A DNA stretch of 6,531 bases from Amylibacter sp. (GCA_027083485.1 JALWOO010000271.1:1-6531), one strand, 5' to 3'. Positions 1-5,912 are shown, counted from the stretch's first letter. Translations and numbers: made by a program. Notes: a model not told the origin generated them from the letters alone.

Positions 1-271
1 CTCCTTGGGGGGGAGATCTGCGTGCGCCGCAGGTCGGATCTTGATGGATGAAGTGGGCCGCCTGCACGAAACCTGCCTTTGGGTTCTTTGGGTCTTGATG
101 CCCTTATACTGTCCCGCCTCATCGTGTAATTAGGTATACATGGGAAAATTTGGCGATCAATGGTCAAATTTGGTTTTTGATGGAAACTGGCGAAAAACGG
201 AGATTGCCGAAGCGGAGAAACCGCTGTTTTCACCGCTCAAAAAGGAAATTGTAGCGGAACCTTTCAATCCA

Positions 272-312
272 GACACTATATCTAGTGGCCGATTATCGAG
301 TGTCATTTTTTT
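272..312 (+). terminator. Candidate intrinsic terminator or attenuator-like hairpin
   Basis: GACACT (272-277) is perfectly complementary to AGTGTC (299-304). The right arm is followed by A and then seven T (306-312), as in a Rho-independent terminator read on the plus strand. The loop is long (21 bases) and the stem is short, so the element is weak. CACTA at 274-278 can instead pair with TAGTG at 283-287 across a TATC loop. The two pairings share bases and exclude each other. It lies about 225 bases before the protease start, so it could end an upstream transcript or attenuate a protease leader. Confidence 0.3.
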
Positions 313-521
313 CCAACTTTTCCCAAATTTCTCCAGCACGATCCGGAACATTCAAAGAACATTTGATAAATCCAGAAAAAACCCGAATTTTGCCCAATTG
401 ATTCTGTCCCGGACAAGGCCGGATTCGCGACTCACTCGTACAGGATATTTTACCGAACTGTGTGTTTGGTTACTTTTTATCAAAACTGTCCCGGCTATGA
501 TCGGGGGGATCAAGGGTAAAC

Positions 522-526
522 AAGGG
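522..526 (+). promoter_or_regulatory. Ribosome binding site supporting the GTG start of the protease
   Basis: AAGGG at 522-526 lies 10 bases before the GTG at 537. It is the second of two CAAGGG copies separated by TAAA (511-526). An in-frame TGA at 498-500 closes the frame upstream, and no ATG, TTG or other GTG lies between it and 537. GTG is therefore the only reasonable start. Confidence 0.5.
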
Positions 527-536
527 AACCGGTACA

Positions 537-2228
537 GTGAGCGGTATTGACAATTCGACCAAACAAATCGTGGCCAGCGGCAACGCCGCAATTGACGGCA
601 TCCTGAGCACCGCCGCCTGGAATGACGATGTGTTATACTATGCCTTTCCCGGCTCGGCTGAACCCTTTGGCTATCACATCAGCTATCACGACCACAAATT
701 CCACGATTATTATTCCGCGATCTCCAATGCCCAACAGGCCGCAATCGGGCGGATGCTGGATACGGCGGCAAGTCCGGCCGCTGCTGCCGGTTTTTCGTTC
801 GAGGGGTTCACCAATATGGCCACCGAAGGCAAGGGGGATGTGTTTTTTGCCGGTGACATTGAAATTCTGGTGGCGCAAACCTCCTCGCCGCTGCCCCCGT
901 TCAATTCGATACAAACAGCGATGGCGGTCGATTTGCCAAACGGGCTGTTAACCCCCGATACTGACGATGACAACGGCGATGTCTGGTTTGGCGTTCAAAC
1001 CGATTTTCGCAATCCGGTTGCCGGGAACTATGCCTGGATGCAACATTTGCACGAATTGGGGCATGCACTGGGCCTGACCCACGGACATCAGGCATTTGGC
1101 CTGGGCATCGTAATGCCGGTCGATCTGGATGCCATGGAATATTCGGTGATGTCCTATCGTTCCTATGTCGGAGCAACGGCGGATGGGGCCTATTCCAATG
1201 CGGACGGCAGTTACGCGCAAACATGGATGATGCAGGACATTGCGGCGTTGCAATATATGTACGGGGCCGATTACAGCACCAACAACGATAATACGGTTTA
1301 CAAATGGACCCCCGGCTCCGGCGATACACAGGTGAATGGCGCGGTCGGGATTGATGCGGTCAGTAACAAGATTTTCGCAACCATCTGGGACGGCGGCGGC
1401 GAAGACACCTATGATTTGCGCGCCTATCGCAAGGGCGTGGAAATAGATCTGCGCCCGGGCAGGTTTTCCAGCTTTTCAGACCGCCAGAAGGCCGATCTGG
1501 ACAACGGCGAGGTTTTTGCAGACGGAAATATCTATAACGCCCATATGTATCACAACAACCGGGCGTCCTTGATCGAAAATGCCTATACGGGGCGTGGCAA
1601 CGATATTGTAAACGGCAATCAGGCCGGCAATTATCTGCGCGCAGGCAGTGGCAACGACATTCTTCACGGTTTTAACCGTGGCGATACCTTGCTTGGCAAT
1701 CAGGGCAATGACACGCTTTATGGCGACAAGGGCGACGACACCTTGCATGGCGGCAACGGGCGGGATGTTTTATATGGCGGCAGTCAGGCGGACCTTCTGA
1801 ACGGCAACCGGCATAACGACAGGTTGTTCGGACAACAGGGCCACGACAGCCTGTATGGCGGCGGCGGCAATGATCTGCTTGTCGGCGGGGTGGGCAATGA
1901 TCAGCTGTTTGGCAACATCGGGCGGGACACGATCAAGGGCCAACAGGGCAATGACACATTGATTGGCGGCAAAGGAAATGACCGGCTGACCGGCGGGGCG
2001 GGACAGGATGATTTCGTCTATACCCACGGTAGCAACGACGGCGATGACCGCATTGTCGATTTTCAGGACGGCATCGACACCATCAGCATCACCGGCGGCA
2101 GCTTCGCCGCGCTGACCATTCAACAACGCGGTGCCCACACCAATATCCACGACACGGACGGCACCGATATCCTGCTGTTGAATGTGGATGCCGCGCTGAT
2201 CGGGGCCGAGGATTTCCAGTATCTGTAA
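537..2228 (+). CDS. Serralysin-type RTX zinc metalloprotease (peptidase M10B)
   Basis: This is a 563-residue secreted endopeptidase of the serralysin family. The N-terminus has the family's opening pattern (SGN..IDGILS...W around residues 14-28) and no Sec signal peptide, as expected for type I secretion. The zinc site is complete: HELGHALGLTH at residues 172-182 supplies H172, E173, H176 and H182. The Met-turn SVMSY at 203-207 contains M205 and Y207, the tyrosine that acts as an extra zinc ligand in serralysins. The M10 C-terminal region follows, with IWDGGGEDTYD and IDLRPG motifs. About 16 calcium-binding GGxGxDxLx-type nonapeptides cover residues 350-495. The last ~65 residues form the secretion domain, ending in an acidic-hydrophobic tail (AEDFQYL). 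Family members degrade extracellular proteins after calcium-triggered folding outside the cell. The start is GTG at 537. No exporter (ABC protein, membrane fusion protein) or protease inhibitor gene is in the window, so export presumably relies on genes elsewhere. Length is slightly above the usual ~470-500 residues because of the long repeat region. Confidence 0.95.
   Translation: MSGIDNSTKQIVASGNAAIDGILSTAAWNDDVLYYAFPGSAEPFGYHISYHDHKFHDYYSAISNAQQAAIGRMLDTAASPAAAAGFSFEGFTNMATEGKGDVFFAGDIEILVAQTSSPLPPFNSIQTAMAVDLPNGLLTPDTDDDNGDVWFGVQTDFRNPVAGNYAWMQHLHELGHALGLTHGHQAFGLGIVMPVDLDAMEYSVMSYRSYVGATADGAYSNADGSYAQTWMMQDIAALQYMYGADYSTNNDNTVYKWTPGSGDTQVNGAVGIDAVSNKIFATIWDGGGEDTYDLRAYRKGVEIDLRPGRFSSFSDRQKADLDNGEVFADGNIYNAHMYHNNRASLIENAYTGRGNDIVNGNQAGNYLRAGSGNDILHGFNRGDTLLGNQGNDTLYGDKGDDTLHGGNGRDVLYGGSQADLLNGNRHNDRLFGQQGHDSLYGGGGNDLLVGGVGNDQLFGNIGRDTIKGQQGNDTLIGGKGNDRLTGGAGQDDFVYTHGSNDGDDRIVDFQDGIDTISITGGSFAALTIQQRGAHTNIHDTDGTDILLLNVDAALIGAEDFQYL
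1584..2021 (+). repeat. RTX calcium-binding nonapeptide repeat region within the protease
   Basis: Roughly 16 consecutive nine-residue units read as variants of GGxGNDxLx, for example QGNDTLYGD, KGDDTLHGG and KGNDRLTGG. They occupy residues 350-495 of the protease. In RTX proteins such units form a parallel beta-roll that binds calcium between turns. Several units are degenerate (AGNYLRAG, SQADLLNGN, RHNDRLFGQ), lacking the canonical glycines. The DNA-level repetition (recurring GGCAA.GA. every 27 bases) is a consequence of the protein repeat and is not a DNA repeat element. Confidence 0.9.
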
Positions 2229-3320
2229 CTATGCCGGCGTGGTTTGGAAAACACCCGGCAGGGAAACTTCCAGCAATTCCAGATCAGGCGAACAGTTTTC
2301 ATAGGTGGTGGCCAGCCCCGGCGGGATCACAAAAGCATCCCCCACCTCAAGCGTTTTGGCCTCTTGGCCTTCGGCTTGCAGGGTCATGCTGCCCTCCATG
2401 ACAAAGGTAAACAGAATATCGCAATCATGGCGTAACGCAGGCGGATTTCCGTTTTCAAAGCGCGCCACCTGCACACCGGCCACGCCCTGCGTGCCTTCGG
2501 CAATGCCCGTATCGCGGCAGGTAAAGCCCGGCACGCGAAAGGGCTGCCATGTGGCCTGATCCTTGATGTGATGCACGAACTTTTGTCCCTGCCAGCGCCG
2601 GTCCGGATCGCCCTTGCCGTTGGGCAGGGTCATTTCGTGATCAATCAGCGTGATGTGTTCCGCAGGCACACCGATTTCGATAACCTCGATATTTTCCGAG
2701 GCATACATGACCCGATGGCGAATTTCAGGGGGCTGGATCACGCAATCCCCCGCACTCAGGCGGATTTGCTCGCCCTGATCCTCGTACAGAACATCCACCC
2801 AGCCCTTGTAGCAAAAGATCAGCTGAAACCCGACCGCATGGTAATGCACCATATCCGGCACCGGCCCGCCGTCGGGAATACGAATGTGGCTGGCGATGAT
2901 GGCCCCGCCCAATCGGGACGGCACCAGATCGCGGTAATGCATCCCCGCGCGCCCGATCACCCAAGGGGCCTGATCGCGCAAACGGCGCACCACAAAGGCA
3001 TGTTCCGTCTTTGGAATTTCCACCGCCGGATTGCGCGGCCCGATTTCGATTTTCATCCCGTTGGGGGCTGTCAGCATGGTTTCCCCATCGGCAAACCCCG
3101 CCGGATCATCGGTCAGGATACGCAAGGTGCCCGCCGGATCCGGCGCGCCTTTTTCCAGCCGCAACCGCACCCCATGGCCGGACAACACCACCACAGCCGG
3201 ATTATCCGCCGGAAATATGCTTTCGAGCCGAAATCCCAGCTTTTGGGTGAAAAACGGCAGATCATCGCGCACATCTTGCGTGGAAACACGAATTTCCGCC
3301 TGTGGTTCATTCAGAGTCAT
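2229..3320 (-). CDS. Uncharacterised VOC-cupin-cupin fusion protein
   Basis: This is a 363-residue cytoplasmic protein with no signal peptide. Residues about 8-95 resemble a VOC (glyoxalase/dioxygenase-fold) half-module, with the typical DDLPFFTQKLGFRLES start. The first cupin (about 130-220) has HYH at 159-161, Q166 where most cupins have Glu, and H202 in PPEIRH, so a metal site is plausible. The second cupin (about 265-355) keeps G327-D328 and the PPG turn at 333-335, but has a lone H298 and T338 where the second-motif histidine should be, so it probably binds no metal. Bicupins of this kind include gentisate dioxygenase-like and sugar- or acid-modifying enzymes, and many are non-catalytic sensors; I cannot assign a substrate. 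The ATG at 3318-3320 is preceded by AAAGGA (3327-3332 on the complement) with 6-base spacing. It lies 64 bases downstream of lysR on the same strand, suggesting co-transcription or shared control. Its TAG stop abuts the protease stop. Confidence 0.85.
   Translation of the reverse strand: MTLNEPQAEIRVSTQDVRDDLPFFTQKLGFRLESIFPADNPAVVVLSGHGVRLRLEKGAPDPAGTLRILTDDPAGFADGETMLTAPNGMKIEIGPRNPAVEIPKTEHAFVVRRLRDQAPWVIGRAGMHYRDLVPSRLGGAIIASHIRIPDGGPVPDMVHYHAVGFQLIFCYKGWVDVLYEDQGEQIRLSAGDCVIQPPEIRHRVMYASENIEVIEIGVPAEHITLIDHEMTLPNGKGDPDRRWQGQKFVHHIKDQATWQPFRVPGFTCRDTGIAEGTQGVAGVQVARFENGNPPALRHDCDILFTFVMEGSMTLQAEGQEAKTLEVGDAFVIPPGLATTYENCSPDLELLEVSLPGVFQTTPA
2232..2260. terminator. Inverted repeat at the convergent gene junction
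   Basis: TGCCGG (2232-2237) pairs with CCGGCA (2255-2260), and GTG (2239-2241) pairs with CAC (2252-2254). This gives a nine-pair stem with one bulged C and a ten-base loop. It lies in the last codons of the cupin gene, immediately after the protease stop. There is no T-run on either side, so it is not a canonical intrinsic terminator. It could still slow convergent polymerases or protect the protease mRNA 3' end. Confidence 0.3.
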
Positions 3321-3351
3321 GGCATATCCTTTGGCGTGGTTTTGCCCGTAC

Positions 3352-3370
3352 TGAACACCAACCTAGTTCA
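3352..3370. promoter_or_regulatory. Candidate regulator-binding dyad upstream of the cupin gene
   Basis: TGAAC at 3352-3356 and GTTCA at 3366-3370 form a perfect inverted repeat with a nine-base spacer, in the 64-base gap between lysR and the VOC-cupin gene. Many LysR-type proteins bind interrupted dyads of about this size. The same TGAACACC octamer occurs at 4282-4289, just before the lysR start. Five-base arms can arise by chance, so this is a candidate only. Confidence 0.3.
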
Positions 3371-3384
3371 CATGTAAACGATTT

Positions 3385-4278
3385 TCAGGCCCGAAACGGT
3401 TCCAGACTAGCGATAAAGGCCTCGATGAAATCAATTGTCAGCAGGGAAATCGGCGTATGGGTCGGATGCAGGATCGACAAATGATGCGCCAGCTTTGGCC
3501 CGAAATGGCGCACCACCACGCCCTTGTCGGCATAGCAATGCCCATCCAGCGCGCTGACCACAGAGACCCCTGCCCCTTCGGCCACCAACAGACAAGCGGT
3601 GGAAAACTGGCGCGCCTCGATCCAGGAGTTCATCGTCACGCCCTGCGCGGCGAAACATTCGTTCAATTCCTGATAAAACAGCCCGTCGCGGCGGGTATGG
3701 ATGACACGTTCCTGCGCCAGATCCCCGGGCCATATTTCCGTGCGTGACGCCAGCGGATGACCGGCCGGCAGGATACAAACCGTTCGAATATCAATGGTTT
3801 GGCTTTCCACCGCCGGATGGCTGGTGAACCCGTCGGTGATGCCGCAATTATACTGGTCCTGAATAATCCATTCCAGAATCCGCTCGGGCCGGTCAGGCTC
3901 CACAGCCGCCGTGACATGCGGGCGTTCGGCCAGAAAACGCGCCAACACACCGGGCAAATGCACCGCCGCAAAACCGGACAGGCAGGCAATGCGCAAATGC
4001 CCCGCCTTGCGGTTGGTCAAATCCTGGGTCAGCTCCTCGATATGTTCCAGACTGTCAAGCAGGCGCTCCACCTCTGCCAACAGGTAGCGTGATTCCTGTG
4101 TGGGAATCAGTCGTCCACCAAGACGGCTAAACAAGGCGAATCCCACGGAATCACCAAAGCTCGACAACAGCCGGCTCACCGCCGGTTGCGAAATTTTAAG
4201 CTGCTCTGCCGCCGCTGTCATGCTACCCAAACGGGCAACCTCGCGAAAAGCTTGTAACTGTCTAAGCCGTACCGCCAT
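3385..4278 (-). CDS. LysR-family transcriptional regulator
   Basis: This is a 297-residue protein, the standard LysR length. Residues 1-62 form the winged helix-turn-helix: FREVARLGSMTAAAEQL, then KISQPAVSRLLSSF (recognition helix, about 28-41), then the wing FALFSRLGGRLIPT. Residues about 93-295 form the periplasmic-binding-protein-like effector domain, beginning HLRIACLSGF and including the VAEGAGVSVVSAL segment. The linker helix (about 65-90) mediates dimerisation in this family. ATG is at 4276-4278, with AGGG nine bases upstream on the minus strand. It is divergent from ugpB with 211 bases between starts, the classic arrangement in which a LysR protein represses itself and activates its neighbour upon effector binding. 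The VOC-cupin gene follows 64 bases downstream. The effector cannot be read from sequence; glycerol-3-phosphate or a related metabolite is only a context-based guess. Confidence 0.93.
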   Translation of the reverse strand: MAVRLRQLQAFREVARLGSMTAAAEQLKISQPAVSRLLSSFGDSVGFALFSRLGGRLIPTQESRYLLAEVERLLDSLEHIEELTQDLTNRKAGHLRIACLSGFAAVHLPGVLARFLAERPHVTAAVEPDRPERILEWIIQDQYNCGITDGFTSHPAVESQTIDIRTVCILPAGHPLASRTEIWPGDLAQERVIHTRRDGLFYQELNECFAAQGVTMNSWIEARQFSTACLLVAEGAGVSVVSALDGHCYADKGVVVRHFGPKLAHHLSILHPTHTPISLLTIDFIEAFIASLEPFRA

Positions 4279-4489
4279 AGTTGAACACCCTGTTTTCCCT
4301 GTATTTCAAGGGCTTTTTTGACCTTATGGTCGGAATATAACACAACGTTATTATTGAATAGGTAAAATATCCATTTGAATTATGTTTTTGAACATGCTTG
4401 GCTTGTTACAGAACCGTCTCAAAGCTGCGAAGCAGTTGTTACAATACGTGGCTAGGCGTTGTTTGAAACGAACCGACATGGAGTCAAAA
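4279..4489. promoter_or_regulatory. Divergent lysR/ugpB promoter and operator region
   Basis: This 211-base spacer must carry promoters for both directions. It has an AT-rich core (about 4334-4390). On the minus strand, TATATT (4334-4339) could be the lysR -10, but no well-matched -35 is correctly spaced. On the plus strand, TACAAT (4440-4445) is the best -10 for ugpB. TGAAC(N11)GTTAC at 4389-4409 is a LysR-like imperfect dyad upstream of it. TTGTTACA occurs twice as a direct repeat (4403-4410 and 4436-4443), 33 bases apart or about three helical turns. A short dyad GACC-TTAT-GGTC lies at 4320-4331. I see no good match to the Pho box of enterobacterial ugp. Confidence 0.6.
4440..4445 (+). promoter_or_regulatory. 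Candidate -10 element of the ugpB promoter
   Basis: TACAAT matches the TATAAT consensus at five of six bases. The correctly spaced -35 position (4417-4422, TCTCAA) is very poor, as is common for activator-dependent promoters. Transcription would start near 4451-4453, leaving a leader of about 38 bases before the ugpB ATG. The TGAAC(N11)GTTAC dyad would then lie about 42-62 bases upstream of the start, a typical LysR activation-site position. Confidence 0.3.
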
Positions 4490-5794
4490 ATGAAAATTCA
4501 ACTTATGGGATCCCTCTTTGCAGGATCATTGCTGGCACTGGCAACCGCTGCCAGCGCGCAAACCGAAATCAGCTGGTGGCACGCCATGGGCGGCGCGAAC
4601 GGCGATCGGGTAAATAAAATCGCTGCCGATTTCAACGCCTCGCAATCCGAGTACAAAGTGGTGCCCACCAACAAGGGCAACTACACCGAAACCATGACCG
4701 CCGCGATTGCGGCTTTCCGGGCGGGCAAACAGCCAACCATCGTGCAGGTCTTCGAAGTAGGCACCGCCACCATGATGGCCGCCAAAGGCGCGATTGTGCC
4801 GGTTGAAAAAATGATGGCCGATGCCGGTGAACCCTTTGACAAATCCGATTACCTGCCTGCGGTGATTTCATATTACCAGACACCGGAAGGGCAACTTCTG
4901 TCGATGCCGTTCAACTCTTCCACGCCTGTTTTGTGGTACAACGCGGATGCTCTGGAAGCCGCCGGCGTCAAGCCGCCGAAGACCTGGGACGAAGTCGAAG
5001 CCGCCGCCGGCAAGCTGGTGGATAACGGCATGGCCTGTGGTCTGTCCTTTGGTTGGCAGAGCTGGGTGATGATCGAAAACTATTCCGCCTGGCACAATCT
5101 GGCCATCGGCACCAAGGAAAACGGTTTTGCCGGTTTTGATACCGAGCTGACCTTTAACAACGACGCCGTGAAAAACCGTTTGCAGCGCGTTGCCGACATG
5201 CAAAAAACCAAAGGTTTCGTTTACGGCGGTCGTCGCGGCGACAGCCTGCCGCTGTTCACCAATGGTGAATGTGGCATGTGGATGAACTCTTCGGCCTATT
5301 ATGGCTCGATCAAGGCACAGGCCAAATTCAAATTCGGCCAGACCATGCTGCCGCTGGACACAGCCGTGGCCGACAAGCCGCAAAACTCGATCATTGGCGG
5401 CGCGACCCTTTGGGTTCTGGGCGGTCACAAGTCCGAGGAATACAAAGGCGCCGCCAAATTCCTGAGCTATCTGTCTTCGCCGGAAGTACAAGCCTGGTGG
5501 CATCAGGAAACCGGCTATGTGCCGATCACCAATGCGGCCTACGAGCTGTCCAAAAAGCAGGGTTTCTATGAAAGCAACCCGGGCACAGACACAGCCATCA
5601 AACAGCTGAGCCTGAACACCCCGACCCCGAATTCCAAGGGTCTGCGTTTTGGTAACTTTGTGCAAATCCGCGACATCATCAACGAAGAAATGGAAGCACT
5701 CTGGGCCGGTGACAAAACCGCCTCTGACGCCATGGATGCGGCTGTTGCCCGTGGCAACAAACTGCTGCGCAAATTCGAGCGTTCTGTAAAATAG
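4490..5794 (+). CDS. ugpB: sn-glycerol-3-phosphate ABC transporter, periplasmic binding protein
   Basis: This is a 434-residue family 1 solute-binding protein, close to the 438 residues of E. coli UgpB. It captures sn-glycerol-3-phosphate (and in some bacteria glycerophosphodiesters) in the periplasm and delivers it to UgpAE. A signal peptide spans residues 1-23, with an Ala/Leu-rich core and cleavage expected after ASA before QTEISWW. UgpB-specific blocks recalled from the E. coli protein are all present: KGNYTET (62-68), FEVGTATMMA (88-97), PFNSSTPVLWYN (140-151), IIGGATLWV (301-309), WHQETGYVPIT (337-347), GFYESNPGTDTA (358-369), KGLRFGNFVQIR (383-394) and RGNKLLRKFE (421-430). The ATG at 4490 is preferred over the in-frame ATGs at 4382 and 4478. 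It places a strong GGAG (4480-4483) six bases upstream and puts the signal peptide at the N-terminus. ugpA follows on the same strand after 118 bases containing two hairpins. Confidence 0.95.
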   Translation: MKIQLMGSLFAGSLLALATAASAQTEISWWHAMGGANGDRVNKIAADFNASQSEYKVVPTNKGNYTETMTAAIAAFRAGKQPTIVQVFEVGTATMMAAKGAIVPVEKMMADAGEPFDKSDYLPAVISYYQTPEGQLLSMPFNSSTPVLWYNADALEAAGVKPPKTWDEVEAAAGKLVDNGMACGLSFGWQSWVMIENYSAWHNLAIGTKENGFAGFDTELTFNNDAVKNRLQRVADMQKTKGFVYGGRRGDSLPLFTNGECGMWMNSSAYYGSIKAQAKFKFGQTMLPLDTAVADKPQNSIIGGATLWVLGGHKSEEYKGAAKFLSYLSSPEVQAWWHQETGYVPITNAAYELSKKQGFYESNPGTDTAIKQLSLNTPTPNSKGLRFGNFVQIRDIINEEMEALWAGDKTASDAMDAAVARGNKLLRKFERSVK

Positions 5795-5814
5795 GGCCAA
5801 CCGCCCGCCCCTGT

Positions 5815-5845
5815 CCCGCAGCTGGCAACAGCTGCGGGATTTTTT
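5815..5845 (+). terminator. Strong Rho-independent terminator-like hairpin after ugpB
   Basis: CCCGCAGCTG (5815-5824) and CAGCTGCGGG (5829-5838) form a perfect ten-pair, GC-rich stem closed by a GCAA tetraloop (GNRA type). It is followed by A and six T (5840-5845). This is a textbook intrinsic terminator 20 bases after the ugpB stop. Because ugpA continues on the same strand, it most likely acts as a partial terminator or mRNA 3' stabiliser, giving more binding protein than permease. Confidence 0.85.
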
Positions 5846-5851
5846 AGGTTG

Positions 5852-5891
5852 TTTGCATTTTGCCTGACAATCCCGTCAGATAAATTGCAAG
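5852..5891 (+). other. Second, long imperfect hairpin in the ugpB-ugpA spacer
   Basis: Bases 5853-5868 can pair with 5875-5890 around the loop AATCCC (5869-5874). The stem has 13 Watson-Crick pairs, one G-U pair and two mismatches, with an extra U-G pair possible at 5852/5891. The inner part is a perfect CTGAC/GTCAG stem and the outer part TTGCA/TGCAA. It ends 12 bases before the ugpA ribosome binding site. It has no T-run, so it is not a terminator; an mRNA processing or stabilising element or a translational control element is possible. Confidence 0.45.
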
Positions 5892-5912
5892 TTACTTCAC
5901 CCGAGGACCCCG

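Larger units (their letters stand above)
1..536. other. AT-rich region with no convincing gene, upstream of the protease
   Basis: No reading frame here has a recognisable protein family or convincing coding character. The region is visibly AT-rich from about 120 to 480. It contains a run of seven G at 7-13, a tandem CTTTGGGTT/CTTTGGGTC repeat at 77-94, a TATACT hexamer at 105-110 that resembles a -10 box but lacks a well-spaced -35, three copies of CTGTCCCG (109, 404, 486), and a hairpin followed by seven T at 272-312. The 3' part must hold the protease promoter, but I cannot pick one with confidence. A weak candidate is TTGATA at 363-368 with AATTTT at 386-391, 17 bases apart. The low GC suggests either a long regulatory leader or a remnant of transferred DNA. 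Confidence 0.6.

Noticed and set aside
140..550. A 136-codon plus-strand open frame just before and overlapping the protease start
   Set aside because: It lies in AT-rich DNA, has no recognisable domain, low-complexity composition and only a weak ribosome binding site, and overlaps the protease by 14 bases. A small real gene cannot be wholly excluded, but nothing positive supports it.
1584..2021. Regular ~27-base DNA periodicity resembling a repeat array
   Set aside because: The period equals nine codons and encodes RTX nonapeptides. Units are diverged and lack unique spacers, so it is neither a CRISPR array nor a DNA satellite.
2568..3377. A 269-codon plus-strand open frame opposite the VOC-cupin gene
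   Set aside because: It is an antisense shadow. The minus-strand product has recognisable cupin and VOC motifs and a good ribosome binding site, whereas the plus-strand translation has none.
4320..4331. GACC-TTAT-GGTC hairpin next to a T-run as a terminator
   Set aside because: The stem is only four pairs, and the T-run precedes it on the plus strand and becomes an A-run on the minus strand, so it cannot terminate in either direction.
4403..4422. Possible Pho box upstream of ugpB
   Set aside because: CTTGTTA and ACCGTCT, spaced by four bases, match the CTGTCAT half-site poorly in both copies. I do not consider it a Pho box.
4382..4489. N-terminal extension of ugpB from an upstream ATG
   Set aside because: It would bury the signal peptide 36 residues inside the protein and has no good ribosome binding site. 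The ATG at 4490 has GGAG six bases upstream and a clean signal peptide.
4868..5800. A 310-codon minus-strand open frame opposite ugpB
   Set aside because: It is the antisense shadow of a clearly identified gene, has no family resemblance, and follows from the codon bias of ugpB.
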